Shown here piece by piece: positions 35,285-45,258 of a DNA stretch of 64,000 nt (positions are counted from its first letter, which is position 1; each line of letters starts with the position of its first letter). Made by a program: the position numbers and the translations under genes. The notes below the pieces were generated by a model. That model saw nothing but the letters and a program-made list of their open reading frames with translations, searched no databases and was not told where the DNA came from. This stretch comes from Paraburkholderia aromaticivorans (GTDB lineage: Bacteria > Pseudomonadota > Gammaproteobacteria > Burkholderiales > Burkholderiaceae), in contig NZ_CP051516.1 of NCBI RefSeq assembly GCF_012689525.1, positions 186,001 to 250,000 of the forward strand, in the 5' to 3' direction.

Positions 35285-36465
35285 GCCGCTTTCGCTCCGA
35301 GTTGCTGCAAGCCGGCTTCGAGCCGGTCGAGGTCCGCTTGCGAGTGCGCGGCCGACAGCGAAATACGCAAGCGCGACGTGCCGGCGGGCACGGTCGGCGG
35401 ACGGATCGCCGGCACCCACAGACCCGCGCGGTCGAGCGTGGCCGCGATGTCGAGCGTGGCTTCGTTCGCGCCGATGATGAGCGGCTGCACGGCGGTATGC
35501 GAGTCGACCGGAAGCCACGGTGTGGCCTTCAGCATGGCGCGCGTGCGTTCGATCAGTTGCTGAAGATGCGCGCGCCGTGCGTCGCCTTCCTCGCCACCGA
35601 TGATGCGCAGGCTTGCCGACACCGCGTGCGCCGCAGCCGGCACCGATGCCGTGGTGAAGATGTACGGACGCGCGCGCTGCACGAGCCACTCGATCACCGT
35701 CTCATGCGCCGTGACGAACGCGCCGGAGACGCCGGCCGCCTTGCCGAGCGTGCCGATCGAAATGAGGTTCGGCGAACGCAGCGCGGCTTGCGCGATCGCG
35801 CCGCGGCCTTGCGGGCCGAGCACCCCGAAACCGTGCGCGTCGTCGACGATCAGCCAGGCGCCGTGCTGTTCCGCGAGTTCCAACAGACGCGGCAACGGCG
35901 CGATATCGCCGTCCATGCTGAAGACGGTATCGGAGACGATCACCTTGACGTCGGCCTCCGAGGCTTCGAGCATCGCCCTCAGCGCTTCGGTATCGCAGTG
36001 CGGATAGATTTGCACGTCGGCGCGGGACAGGCGCGCGCCGTCGATCAGCGACGCGTGATTCAGCGCATCGGAGAAGAGCGTCGTGTCGCGGCCCGCGAGC
36101 GCGGTGAGCGTGGCGAGATTCGCCATGTAGCCGGTGCTGAAGTAGAGCGCGCGCGCGTTGTCGACGAAGCCGCCCGCGAATTCCGCGAGATCGTCTTCGA
36201 GTTGCGCATGCGCGCGCGAGTGGCCGCCGAGCAGATGCGAGCCGCCGCTGCCCGCGCCATAGCGCTGCGCGCCTTCAGCGATCGCCGCGATGAGCAGCGG
36301 ATGCGCGGCGAGGCCGAGATAGTCGTTGCTGGCGAAGCCGATGATCTCGCGGCCATCGACGGTCATGTGTGCCGCGCACGGCGTGTCGGCGGTGCGGCGG
36401 CGACGGCGCAGGCCCCGCGCGTCGATGTCCTTCAGGCCTTCGGTGAGTGTGTCGAGCAGATGCAT
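35281..36465 (-). CDS. bioF: 8-amino-7-oxononanoate synthase
   Basis: 394 residues. PLP enzyme condensing pimeloyl-ACP/CoA with alanine. Key blocks: [58 protein letters not shown] (ring-stacking His), [31 protein letters not shown] (PLP Asp and His) and the Schiff-base lysine in [16 protein letters not shown]. The start overlaps the bioA stop by one base (TAATG) and its stop overlaps bioD, so all three are translationally coupled. Confidence 0.96.
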   Translation of the reverse strand: MHLLDTLTEGLKDIDARGLRRRRRTADTPCAAHMTVDGREIIGFASNDYLGLAAHPLLIAAIAEGAQRYGAGSGGSHLLGGHSRAHAQLEDDLAEFAGGFVDNARALYFSTGYMANLATLTALAGRDTTLFSDALNHASLIDGARLSRADVQIYPHCDTEALRAMLEASEADVKVIVSDTVFSMDGDIAPLPRLLELAEQHGAWLIVDDAHGFGVLGPQGRGAIAQAALRSPNLISIGTLGKAAGVSGAFVTAHETVIEWLVQRARPYIFTTASVPAAAHAVSASLRIIGGEEGDARRAHLQQLIERTRAMLKATPWLPVDSHTAVQPLIIGANEATLDIAATLDRAGLWVPAIRPPTVPAGTSRLRISLSAAHSQADLDRLEAGLQQLGAKAA

Positions 36466-37826
36466 TAGCGGGTCTCTGCGAGCGTGGCTTCGAAGGTTTC
36501 GCGCGTGCGCGAGGCGAGCAGCGCGAGTTCTTCGTCGTCGAGGATATAAGGGGGCATCAGATATACCGTGGTCGAAATCGGGCGCAGCAGCAGTTCGCGC
36601 TGTAACGCGTTTTCGAAGAAGCGGCGCGAGAATGTTTTGGCTTGCTGAGCATCGTCGATCACGGCGTCAAACGCGAAGATCGTGCCGCACTGACGCAGAT
36701 TGCGGACTTGCTCGTGCTCCGCGAGCGGCGCGAGCGCGGACTTCAGCTTCGCGGATTTTTGCGCGTTGACGGCGAGCACGTTGTCGCTCGCGAACAGATC
36801 GAGCGTGGCGAGCGCCGCGCGGCAGGCGAGCGGATTGCCGGTGTACGAATGCGAGTGCAGGAAGCCGCGCGCGGTGTCGTCGTGATAGAAGGCCGCGAAG
36901 ATCTCGTCGCGCGACAGCACGATCGAGAGCGGCAGATAGCCGCCGCTGATGCCTTTCGACAGACAGAGGAAGTCCGGCCAGATGCCGGCCTGTTCGCAAG
37001 CGAAGAAGCTGCCGGTGCGTCCGCAGCCGACGGCGATTTCGTCGGCGATCAGATGCACGCCGTACTGGTCGCACAAGGCGCGCAATCCCGCGATATACGA
37101 CGCGTCGTGCATGGTCATGCCGGCCGCGCACTGCACCAGCGGCTCAACGATCAACGCGGCGATTTTCGAGGCACGCGCTTCGAACAGCGAGCGAACGTGA
37201 TCGAGCGCGCGGCGGGCGACATCGGCGGCGGTTTCGTCGGCTTGCGCGAGGCGCGCGTCAGGCGATGCCACGACGTGCGCGTGGCGGATCAGCGGATCGT
37301 AGGCGTCCTTGAAGAGCGCGACATCGGTGACGCCGAGGGCTCCGATGGTTTCGCCGTGATAGCTGTTGGCGATGCAGACGAATTCCTGCTTGTCGGCGAA
37401 ACCGCGATTGCGCCACGAGTGGAAACTCATCTTCAACGCGATTTCGACGGCGGATGCGCCATCTGACGCGAAGAACGCGTGACCTAGCGTGTTGTTCGTG
37501 AGCGCGCTGAGCCGCTCCGCGAGTTCGATGGCCGGTTCGTGCGTGCAGCCGGCGAGCATGGCGTGTTCGAGCGTGTCGAGCTGGTCTTTCAGCGCCGCGT
37601 TGATGCGCGGGTTGGCGTGACCGAACAGGTTGACCCACCAGGAGCTGATGGCATCCAGATAACGATGACCGGCGCGGTCGTAGAGCCACGCACCCTGGCC
37701 GCGCGCGACGGGCACGAGCGGCAGGCGTTCGTGGTGCTTCATCTGCGTGCAGGGGTGCCAGACGGCGCGGAGGCTGCGGGCGATCCAGTCTTCGGGGGCT
37801 GCTGACGGTGGTGCTGGGTTGTCCAA
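36465..37826 (-). CDS. bioA: Adenosylmethionine-8-amino-7-oxononanoate aminotransferase
   Basis: 453 residues from TTG 37826. Class III PLP aminotransferase making 7,8-diaminopelargonate with SAM as amino donor. Blocks: [33 protein letters not shown] (the SSWW typical of BioA), [56 protein letters not shown] lysine in [33 protein letters not shown] and [13 protein letters not shown]. The TTG has GGAG seven bases upstream and leaves 21 residues before the WHP motif. An ATG at 37901 with AGGA would add 25 very basic residues unlike known BioA. First gene of the biotin operon. No E. coli-type BirA operator was seen. Confidence 0.93.
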   Translation of the reverse strand: MDNPAPPSAAPEDWIARSLRAVWHPCTQMKHHERLPLVPVARGQGAWLYDRAGHRYLDAISSWWVNLFGHANPRINAALKDQLDTLEHAMLAGCTHEPAIELAERLSALTNNTLGHAFFASDGASAVEIALKMSFHSWRNRGFADKQEFVCIANSYHGETIGALGVTDVALFKDAYDPLIRHAHVVASPDARLAQADETAADVARRALDHVRSLFEARASKIAALIVEPLVQCAAGMTMHDASYIAGLRALCDQYGVHLIADEIAVGCGRTGSFFACEQAGIWPDFLCLSKGISGGYLPLSIVLSRDEIFAAFYHDDTARGFLHSHSYTGNPLACRAALATLDLFASDNVLAVNAQKSAKLKSALAPLAEHEQVRNLRQCGTIFAFDAVIDDAQQAKTFSRRFFENALQRELLLRPISTTVYLMPPYILDDEELALLASRTRETFEATLAETR

Positions 37827-38131
37827 AGGGGTACTCCAGAGGTGCTTTTTTGCCGATGCGCGGCGTGGCTTTTTTGGGGCCTTTTCGAGCGTGATGCGCA
37901 TCGTGTTCCTGCGCTGTACGCGGCCCTTGACGGGCTCGCGGGGTCGAGATTAGCGGTTTATTTCGTGCTGTGCACTAGGGGTTCGATGGGCGTTTTTGCC
38001 TGCGGCGCTGGGGTTTGGCGATGTTTGGGGCAGGTGGTTTCTGTTTCTGTGCGAAGCTCGCTGATCGGCGGAGTTGACGACGGCAAAGTTGTTGCGACTT
38101 ACTGGCTGGAATTTGGGTTGTGCTCTCGGTG

Positions 38132-38340
38132 GTGTTGGCCTTTCCTTGCGTTGTTAGTGGTCTATTAGCGTCGCCCCTGTGCGGGGCGGGCACCTACTTT
38201 CTTTGCCGCGGCAAAGAAAGTAGGCAAAGAAAGCCGCTTTACACCGCCAGCTTATAGGCGGGTCCCTCGCGCAGTCGCGGTAGTGGTGCATCTGGAATCT
38301 GTGTTCTCGCAAATGCCGCGCTGGTGACACAGCCGTCATA
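38132..38340 (+). repeat. Inverted repeat, left arm
   Basis: Reads as the reverse complement of 38783-38992. The outer 133 bases match with only three differences, and the inner 75 bases are more diverged but still alignable. Inside lies a perfect 32-bp palindrome (38194-38225), half-site CCTACTTTCTTTGCCG. I recall similar TTTCTTTGCC palindromes as frequent dispersed repeats in Paraburkholderia genomes, which is memory rather than a search. Confidence 0.85.
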
Positions 38341-38782
38341 CTTCCCGCCTCGCGCTGCGCACTCGCCGGAACGGTGTGCTTAAAACCAGATGCTTTAGTT
38401 ATGTTCCGTGGGGGCCGTCGGCTTCGCCTCGGCGTGGCGCCGAAGGGGAGAGTGGTTTGGGACGTGCGCCGGTGAACGAGCCCGCATTCAAGAAGACTGT
38501 TGTCTCAAGAAACAGTGGGCAGCCTGATGAGGATTGCCGGCGCAAGAAACAGCTGACGGCGTGATAAATGTCGCCGGCACAACGAAACACTAGCGCTCGG
38601 ACAAGTATTGCAGACGCAGAAAACCGCCACGGGTTTGAGCAGTGCGCTGCTACATTGAAGGTGGGTGACGCGAAGATCGTCGACGCGCAGAAACGGGCGG
38701 CCAGTCAAAAGTACTGTTGGCGCAAGAGCCACCCGACCGTTTGATGAAGCACCGCGACGGCGCGCGCAGCGCCGCCGCAAGA

Positions 38783-38992
38783 ATGACGGCTGTGTCACTG
38801 GGGTTGAATGTGCGAGGGCACAGATTCCAGATGCACCACTGCCCCCTCCAAGCCAGGGGACCCGCTTATAAGCTGGCGGTGTGAAGCGGCTTTCTTTGCC
38901 TACTTTCTTTGCCGCGGCAAAGAAAGTAGGTGCCTGCCCCGCACAGGGGCGACGCTAATAGACCACTAACAACGCAAGGAAAGGCCAACACC
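38783..38992 (-). repeat. Inverted repeat, right arm
   Basis: Mirror of the left arm, with the same 32-bp palindrome at 38899-38930 and the same outer end (GGTGTTGGCCTTTCCTTGCG read inwards). The central spacer, 38341-38782, is unique sequence with repeated CGCAAGAA/CGCAGAAA-type motifs and no gene. No target-site duplication was recognised. Confidence 0.85.
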
Positions 38993-39045
38993 GCAGAGAA
39001 CGACAACCAACCACCACAAGCCGAGCAGGCAAAAGCCCTTAACCC

Positions 39046-40323
39046 CTATTCCCGACTAGCAATAGCCCGCCGCGCATCGGCGCCGCCGCCAGAAGACCCA
39101 CCATCAGCCGTCTGCGAAGACTGATCTCCCCAAACAACCGCATTATTCACCGCATACAACCGGCAAGGCGCCGAACTCTGCTTCTGACAATTCGAGACCG
39201 CGACCGACATCGGATCATCACCACCTTCAGCCCAGGACCAAGCCCCTGAGTCAGAAACAGCAAACGCCCGGCTAGGAAACTGATGCAAGAAATTCCGATA
39301 TCCATTACGTCCGGCTTCATCGACAAACGGCACGGCGTCAACAGCATCGACAGCAGCAAACCCGCTAGCCTTAGGCATGGACGGATCCGACACGCGATAC
39401 TGCACACCAGTCGGCATGCCCACTTGCGCCAGGAACGCCTCGACAGTCGGCCACCAGACATGCACGCCGTCGCGGTCGCCGACCAGACGGTGCGCGTCAT
39501 TCTTGTAGTTGCCGAAATCCACCATCTTCGCGCTCGCGCCGTGCGCGCCATACGCGGCGTACATGCCCGCCACCAACGGCGCGTTCCAGACCGAATCGTT
39601 ATCGCCGTACATCCACAGCGACGGCACCTTGGTCTTCTCGCCATACGCGCCGAATGCACGCGTCAGGTTGCCCTGCCAGTCGCTGCACGCGTCCTGCCGC
39701 AAGCCGCCCGAAAAATTGATCAGCGCCCGCACGCCCGGCACAGCCTGCGCGCCGTAGGCCATCGTCGCAAGACCGCCGTGCGAGGTACCGGCCACGACGA
39801 TATGCGTGGCGTCCACGTAAGGCTGCTTCGACATGAAGTCGACTGTCGCAGCCACGTCGCCGGCCTGGCCGACGCCGTTCTTTTCGACGTCGCAGCCGTC
39901 CTGCTGATACGTGCCGTCCGAATGGCCGAAACCCTGGCGGTTCGGCGCCACCACCACGTAGCCGCGGCGCACGAATTCGCGCGCGAACGGCAGCGGGTCG
40001 CTGCGTTCCTGCGTGTGCGGATCGCCGGGGATCTTGCCGTGGTTGAAAACGATCATCGGAAACGGGCCTGCGCCGTCCGGTTTGTAGATCGTCGTTTCGA
40101 GGCTGGCCGTGCCGGCTGCGTCAATCGGTACGCGGATGATCTGTTCGTTCAGACCTGCTGAGGGCAGATAGACGTCGTCGTCGAGCGCGATGCGCGGCAC
40201 GTGCGCGCGGGTCAACGGTCCCGCCTGGGTGTCCGCGAGCGGGTCGGCGTGCGCGAGTGCGACAGCGCATGTAGCCGCTGCACAGATCACCGCACACTTC
40301 GTCAGAACCTTGCTGAACACCAT
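39046..40323 (-). CDS. Secreted alpha/beta hydrolase (dienelactone-hydrolase-like)
   Basis: 425 residues. Signal peptide (residues 1-26, MVFSKVLTKCAVICAAATCA then VALAHA). The hydrolase core has oxyanion-region FPMIVFNHGKIPG, nucleophile serine in VVAGTSHGGLATMAYGAQ (GxSxG), acid Asp in YGDNDSVWNAPL and a likely base His in NDAHRLVGDRDG. It is a serine esterase-type enzyme of the periplasm. The C-terminal 130 residues (FVDEAGRNGYRNFLHQFPSR onward, with NCQKQSSAPCRLYAVNNAVVW) form an extra domain with two Cys, and its low-complexity tail runs to the edge of the inverted-repeat region. The substrate is unknown. Confidence 0.82.
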   Translation of the reverse strand: MVFSKVLTKCAVICAAATCAVALAHADPLADTQAGPLTRAHVPRIALDDDVYLPSAGLNEQIIRVPIDAAGTASLETTIYKPDGAGPFPMIVFNHGKIPGDPHTQERSDPLPFAREFVRRGYVVVAPNRQGFGHSDGTYQQDGCDVEKNGVGQAGDVAATVDFMSKQPYVDATHIVVAGTSHGGLATMAYGAQAVPGVRALINFSGGLRQDACSDWQGNLTRAFGAYGEKTKVPSLWMYGDNDSVWNAPLVAGMYAAYGAHGASAKMVDFGNYKNDAHRLVGDRDGVHVWWPTVEAFLAQVGMPTGVQYRVSDPSMPKASGFAAVDAVDAVPFVDEAGRNGYRNFLHQFPSRAFAVSDSGAWSWAEGGDDPMSVAVSNCQKQSSAPCRLYAVNNAVVWGDQSSQTADGGSSGGGADARRAIASRE

Positions 40324-40896
40324 TCACGTACCTGCCTCAAAAAGCTGCCCTGAACACCGTGGTGCCTGTCTATCGGAAGTCATTGCTGACATTTGCCTTT
40401 CGGGCAGGTTTTCGACAAACAAAAACACACTCGCGTACGGAGTGCGCCAGAGGCGCACGCACGCTAATCGAGATCGCACGGGATGAACCCAAACGGCCGA
40501 CGCGACCCCACGCGCCGATGATGAGCGTCACGTCTGCTGCCTGAAACCGCCGCCGGAACCACACTGTCTGGTGCCCGGCAGGGCTTCCTGCGCATTTTGC
40601 GGAGTTGGTATGGACCGGCTCTCGCAACGTGACGTCATGGAGCTACAGCCTCATCCTGGCACGACAATTTTGTTTTGTGCAATCAAGGAGAACCCGCGAC
40701 TCAACAATTGCGGCGTGCTGATTAGTCGCCTCAAACCACTGCATGCAGGCCTCGCCAGTGTTTGGCGCAACGAAGCAATCAGGCGCGGCGCGGGTCTTGT
40801 GGCATCGAGCCAACAAAAAATTGGCCCTGCTATCAGGGCCATATGCGAGCGCGGCGTACGGGTGCTGCGGCGTTTTGTAAGGGGCAGAAAGGGACT
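40324..40896. other. Intergenic region with ychJ terminator
   Basis: 573 bases between the secreted hydrolase gene (promoter side) and the end of ychJ. It holds the ychJ-operon terminator at 40815-40840 and a 7-bp hairpin GTGCGCC/GGCGCAC at 40442-40458 without T tract. The rightward open frame 40571-40924 has no ribosome-binding site or family resemblance and runs through the terminator, so I do not call it. Confidence 0.5.
40815..40840 (-). terminator. Intrinsic terminator at the end of the aceK-ychJ operon
   Basis: On the minus strand, stem GGCCCTG/CAGGGCC with a 4-nt loop is followed by AATTTTTTG. It lies 57 bases after the ychJ stop and closes the long leftward run. Confidence 0.85.
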
Positions 40897-41346
40897 TTAT
40901 TCGCGGACGTCGCCGTCGACGTAGCGCCAGCGGCCGTCATCGGCGCGAACGAAGCGGCTCAGCTCGTGAAGCCGATTCGCTCGCCCGCCCACCTTATAAC
41001 GTGCGACGAATTCGACCGTCGCGTGATCGGCGTCGGTTTCAGCGAATGCCTTGATTTGCAGTCCGAGCCAACGCGGCGCGTCGGGTGCGGTGATGTCCAC
41101 GTCGAGATCGGCGGGGCAGGTTTGCGGTGTCCACGTCGTTCGCAGGTAGTCCGTTGCACCCACAACATACGCGCTATAGCGCGAACGCATCAATTCAAGC
41201 GCCCGTGGCGCTGCTTCGCCGCCGTCGATATAGCGGCCGCAGCACTGCGCGAAGCGCGGCGCCTTGGCACCGCTGCGCTGATCGGGCGCGGCGCCGCCGC
41301 AGGGACAGTCGGACGGTCGTTGCATTGAGAACAGTTGCTTATTCAT
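40897..41346 (-). CDS. YchJ-family (SEC-C/UPF0225) protein
   Basis: 149 residues. YchJ family: an N-terminal zinc-binding-like motif DCPCGG...FAQCCGRYIDGGEAAPRALELMRSRYSAYVVG and a C-terminal NTF2-like domain (DYLRTTWTPQTC, AFAETDADHATVEFVARYKVGG, RWRYVDGDVRE). Function unknown; it may bind metal. It starts seven bases after the acyl-CoA dehydrogenase stop at ATG 41346. A TTG at 41361 is an alternative that would overlap the dehydrogenase. It is the last gene before the operon terminator. Confidence 0.87.
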   Translation of the reverse strand: MNKQLFSMQRPSDCPCGGAAPDQRSGAKAPRFAQCCGRYIDGGEAAPRALELMRSRYSAYVVGATDYLRTTWTPQTCPADLDVDITAPDAPRWLGLQIKAFAETDADHATVEFVARYKVGGRANRLHELSRFVRADDGRWRYVDGDVRE

Positions 41347-41353
41347 CAGACTT

Positions 41354-42484
41354 TCAGCCAAGACCGCGCGCGATCAGGATTTTCTGGATGTCGCTGGTGC
41401 CTTCGTAGATCTGGCACACGCGCACGTCGCGGTAAATGCGCTCGACCGGGAAGTCGCTCAGATAGCCATAGCCGCCATGAATCTGTAAGGCGGCCGAACA
41501 GATGCGCTCGGCGGCTTCGGAGGCGAACAACTTGGCCATCGCGGCTTCGGTCAGGCACGGTTGGCCGGCATCCTTCAACGACGCGGCGTGCCAGATCAAC
41601 TGGCGCGCGGCTTCGAGTTGCGTCGCCATGTCGGCGAGGCGGAATTGCACGGCCTGGTGCGAAAAGAGCGGCGCACCGAAGCTCTCGCGCTCCTTCGCAT
41701 AACTCAGCGCCGCCTCGAACGCGGCGCGCGCCATGCCGACACTTTGCGCTGCGATACCGATGCGGCCGCCTTCGAGCCCCGACAACGCGATCCGGTAGCC
41801 TTCGCCTTCCGCACCGATCAGATTCGCGGCCGGCACGCGGCAGTCCTCGAAAATGATCTGCGCCGTATCCGACGAATGCTGGCCGAGCTTGTCTTCCACT
41901 CGTGCGACAACGTAACCCTTTGTGTCGGTGGGCACGACGAACGCGCTGATGCCGCGCTTGCCCGCGGCTTTGTCGGTCACGGCCATCACGATCGCGACGT
42001 TGCCGTTCTTGCCGCTCGTGATGAACTGTTTGACGCCGTTCAGCACATACGCATCGCCGTCGCGTGTGGCGGTGGTGCGCAACGCGGATGCGTCGGAACC
42101 CGCCTGCGGTTCAGTCAGGCAAAACGCGCCGAGCATTTCGCCGCGCGCTAGCGGCGTCAGCCAGTCGCGTTTCTGCGCGTCGTTGCCATAGGTCAGCAGA
42201 ATGCTGCACACCGGGCAGTTGTTGACGGAGATGGCCGTCGAGGTGCCGCCGTCGCCGGCAGCGATCTCTTCGAGAATCAGCGCGAGCGCCAGCGCGTCCA
42301 TGCCGGCGCCGCCGTATGCTTCCGGCACCAGCACGCCGTACGCGCCGAGTTCGGCGAGTTGCCGATGCACATCCTGCGGAAAAGTACGCTCGCGGTCCCA
42401 CGCTGCCGCATGCGGCGTGATCGCTTCGCGCACGAAGGTGCGCAGCGCATCGCGGACCATCAAGTGATCCTGATCAAGCACCAT
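41354..42484 (-). CDS. Acyl-CoA dehydrogenase
   Basis: 376 residues from ATG 42484. FAD-dependent alpha,beta-oxidation of an acyl-CoA feeding electrons to ETF. N-terminal helical domain (HLMVRDALRTFVREAITPHA), beta domain LGAFCLTEPQAGSDASALRTTA (FAD contact) and FITSGKNGNVAIVMAVTD, then C-terminal domain SGLEGGRIGIAAQSVGMARAAFEAALSYAKERESFG, ALQIHGGYGYLSDFPVERIYRD and the active-site region ICQ-YEGTSDIQKILIARGLG with Glu in YEGT. The length fits short/branched-chain dehydrogenases, and exact substrate is not decidable. The third copy of the leader RNA fills the 69-base gap between the SDR gene and this start. Confidence 0.94.
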   Translation of the reverse strand: MVLDQDHLMVRDALRTFVREAITPHAAAWDRERTFPQDVHRQLAELGAYGVLVPEAYGGAGMDALALALILEEIAAGDGGTSTAISVNNCPVCSILLTYGNDAQKRDWLTPLARGEMLGAFCLTEPQAGSDASALRTTATRDGDAYVLNGVKQFITSGKNGNVAIVMAVTDKAAGKRGISAFVVPTDTKGYVVARVEDKLGQHSSDTAQIIFEDCRVPAANLIGAEGEGYRIALSGLEGGRIGIAAQSVGMARAAFEAALSYAKERESFGAPLFSHQAVQFRLADMATQLEAARQLIWHAASLKDAGQPCLTEAAMAKLFASEAAERICSAALQIHGGYGYLSDFPVERIYRDVRVCQIYEGTSDIQKILIARGLG

Positions 42485-42553
42485 GAGTGCGTCTCCTGTG
42501 TCGATCGGAGTTAGCGCTTTAGCGCTTACTCTGGTCCCATGCAACACAACTGC
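42485..42553 (-). promoter_or_regulatory. Recurrent leader RNA, copy C (upstream of acyl-CoA dehydrogenase)
   Basis: It exactly fills the gap between the SDR stop codon and the dehydrogenase ATG. On the minus strand: a weaker hairpin 1 (GCAG/UUGC); then hairpin 2 at 42533-42506 with arms CAGAGUAAGCGC and GCGCUAACUCCG and loop UAAA; then AUCGACACAGGAGAC and the start codon 21 bases after the hairpin. CUCC of the 3' arm can pair with GGAG of the ribosome-binding site. Confidence 0.65.
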
Positions 42554-43231
<678 letters not shown>

Positions 43232-43276
43232 CGAATACCTCAAGCCGTCAAAAACAGAGCGCCGTGAAAACGCGGG

Positions 43277-44470
43277 TTAAACCAGTTCGATACCCATCGC
43301 CGTCGCTTCGCCGCCGCCGATGCACAGCGTCGCGACGCCGCGCTTCAGCCCCCGCTTCTTCAGTGCGCCGATCAGCGTGACAAGAATCCGCGCGCCCGAC
43401 GCGCCGATCGGATGGCCGAGCGCACAGGCGCCGCCGTTCACGTTGACCTTCTCGTGCGGCAGATGGTGTTCCTTCATGGCCGCCATCGTCACGACGGCGA
43501 ATGCTTCGTTGACCTCATACAGATCGACTTCGTCCGCGCGCCAGCCGTTCTTCTCGAACAGCTTGCGAATCGCGCCGACCGGCGCGGTGGTGAACTTCGC
43601 CGGTTCCTGCGCGAAGGTCGAGTGGCCGACCACGCGGGCAATCGGTTCGACGCCCAGACGCTTTGCCGTCGACTCGCGCATCATGACGAGCGCGGCCGCG
43701 CCATCGGAAATCGACGACGAGTTCGCTGCCGTCACCGTGCCGGTTTTGCTGAACGCGGGTTTGAGCGTCGGAATTTTTTCGAGGTTCGCTTTGAACGGCT
43801 GCTCATCGCGATCGATGGTGACATCGCCCTTGCGGCTCTCCACCTTCACCGGAGCGATTTCCCAGGCGAACGAACCGTCTTCGTTGGCGCGCTTCGCACG
43901 GTTGAGCGACTCGACGGCGAACGCGTCCTGCGCCTCGCGCGTGAAGTCGAACGAGGCCGCGCATTCTTCAGCGAAGGTGCCCATCAGACGGCCTTTTTCG
44001 TAGGCGTCTTCGAGGCCGTCGTAGAACATGTGGTCGATCACCTGACTGTGGCCCATGCGCATGCCGCTCCGCGCTTTGGGCAGCAGGTACGGCGCGTTCG
44101 TCATGCTTTCCATGCCGCCCGCGACGATCACGTCGACGGAGCCCGCCGCGAGCATGTCGTGCGCGAACATCGCCGCGCGCATGCCGGAGCCGCACATCTT
44201 GTTCACCGTGGTGCTGCCGGTGGCGAGCGGTAAGCCGGCGCCGAGCGCGGCCTGACGCGCCGGTGCCTGACCGAGACCGGCGGGCAATACGCAGCCCATC
44301 ACCACTTCGTCGATCTGTTCGGGTTTCAGACCCGCGCGCTGCACGGCCGCCTGGATCGCCGCGGAGCCCAATTGCGGCGCCGTCAGCGCGGCGAAGTCGC
44401 CTTGAAATGCCGCCATCGGCGTGCGGGCCACGCCCACGATGACGATCGGATCAATCTTTGTCTCACTCAT
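43277..44470 (-). CDS. Acetyl-CoA C-acyltransferase (thiolase)
   Basis: 397 residues. Class II thiolase, condensing or cleaving acetoacetyl-CoA-type substrates. Nucleophilic cysteine in VNKMCGSGMRAAMFAHD, NDGAA-like block SSISDGAAALVMM, YEVNEAFAV with the catalytic His region GGACALGHPIGASGARI, and the second cysteine in LCIGGGEATAMGIEL. Most like AtoB/PhaA-type acetyl-CoA acetyltransferases, which would take acetoacetate from leucine degradation to acetyl-CoA. AGGAGCTT precedes ATG 44470. The carbonic anhydrase gene upstream overlaps it by eight bases. Confidence 0.93.
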   Translation of the reverse strand: MSETKIDPIVIVGVARTPMAAFQGDFAALTAPQLGSAAIQAAVQRAGLKPEQIDEVVMGCVLPAGLGQAPARQAALGAGLPLATGSTTVNKMCGSGMRAAMFAHDMLAAGSVDVIVAGGMESMTNAPYLLPKARSGMRMGHSQVIDHMFYDGLEDAYEKGRLMGTFAEECAASFDFTREAQDAFAVESLNRAKRANEDGSFAWEIAPVKVESRKGDVTIDRDEQPFKANLEKIPTLKPAFSKTGTVTAANSSSISDGAAALVMMRESTAKRLGVEPIARVVGHSTFAQEPAKFTTAPVGAIRKLFEKNGWRADEVDLYEVNEAFAVVTMAAMKEHHLPHEKVNVNGGACALGHPIGASGARILVTLIGALKKRGLKRGVATLCIGGGEATAMGIELV

Positions 44471-45239
44471 GTTTAAGCTCCTTGATTACGCCTTCGACGA
44501 TAGCCGGCACGTCGCCGAGCTGAGCCGCATCGGCGGCGACCACGTCGTTCTCTGCCTGATGTGCGCCGCTGGCCGACACCGCCGCAACGCACTTCTGATA
44601 GGTTGCATCGAGCGCGCCCGGCTCGCCGATCGTCATGCCGAGATTGCGCACCTTGCCGTCATGCACGCCATACGCCCAGCCGTGTACCGTCAACTCCTGG
44701 CCGCGCGCCCACGCATCGTTGACGATGGTGGTGCGGCATACGTTCATCACCTGTTCGATCGCGTTCAGTTCGACCAGACGCCGGTGACGCGCCTCGCCGA
44801 TCGGCCATTCCTCGATCAGCGCCGCATGTTTGGTGCGCACGTCCTGCACGTGATGCAGCCAGTTGTCCGCGAGACCCACGCGCCGGCCGTGCAGCGCCGC
44901 GCCGACACCCGAGCAGCCGTAGTGGCCGACCACCATGATGTGCTTGACCTTCAGCAGATCGACGGCGAACTGGATCACCGAGAGGCAGTTCAGATCGGTA
45001 TGCACGACGACATTGGCGATGTTTCTGTGCACGAACACTTCGCCCGGCGGCAAGCCGATGATCTGGTTCGCCGGCACGCGCGAATCCGAGCAGCCGATCC
45101 ACAGATACTCGGGCGTCTGTTGATGAGCGAGACGCGAGAAATACTCAGGGTCTTCGGACAGCTTGCGGGCGACCCATGCTTCATTGTTGTCGAACAGATG
45201 CGAGAGCGGATTGTCAGGAGTAGAAGCGTTCGTGTTCAT
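44463..45239 (-). CDS. can: Beta-class carbonic anhydrase
   Basis: 258 residues. Zinc enzyme interconverting CO2 and bicarbonate. Zinc ligands in WIGCSDSRVPAN and VVGHYGCSGVGAAL, with the Asp-Arg dyad in CSDSR. Other blocks are GEVFVHRNIANVV and DLNCLSVIQFAV. The C-terminal 35 residues (HQAENDVVAADAAQLGDVPA) are longer than in E. coli Can. The position between aceK and a thiolase suggests bicarbonate supply for carboxylases of acyl-CoA catabolism, an inference. No Shine-Dalgarno is clear. An inverted repeat lies upstream at 45259-45279. Confidence 0.94.
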   Translation of the reverse strand: MNTNASTPDNPLSHLFDNNEAWVARKLSEDPEYFSRLAHQQTPEYLWIGCSDSRVPANQIIGLPPGEVFVHRNIANVVVHTDLNCLSVIQFAVDLLKVKHIMVVGHYGCSGVGAALHGRRVGLADNWLHHVQDVRTKHAALIEEWPIGEARHRRLVELNAIEQVMNVCRTTIVNDAWARGQELTVHGWAYGVHDGKVRNLGMTIGEPGALDATYQKCVAAVSASGAHQAENDVVAADAAQLGDVPAIVEGVIKELKHE

Positions 45240-45258
45240 GGTGCGTCTGGGCGGTTGC

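Larger units (their letters stand above)
37827..39045. other. Intergenic region occupied by an inverted-repeat element
   Basis: 1219 bases between bioA and a secreted hydrolase gene. It is dominated by an 861-bp structure with 210-bp inverted arms (38132-38340 and 38783-38992). I see no gene with a ribosome-binding site or family resemblance. The small ORFs starting MPAPHRGDANRPLTTQGKAN occur once in each arm only because the arms are the same sequence. The bioA promoter must lie at its left margin. Confidence 0.6.

Noticed and set aside
37827..38131. BirA-type operator before bioA
   Set aside because: No TTGTAAACC-type inverted repeat was seen. Many Burkholderiales lack a DNA-binding BirA, so absence is not surprising.
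37975..39124. Two ORFs both beginning MPAPHRGDANRPLTTQGKAN
   Set aside because: They are one and the same repeat read from the two inverted arms. No ribosome-binding site, and the frames diverge after the repeat ends.
40571..40924. 117-codon frame before ychJ on the plus strand
   Set aside because: It runs through the ychJ terminator and into ychJ antisense; no ribosome-binding site.
42534..42553. Micro-ORF AUG-GGA-CCA-GAG-UAA in leader copies B and C
   Set aside because: It is absent in copy A and lacks a ribosome-binding site, so it is more likely a by-product of the conserved RNA sequence.
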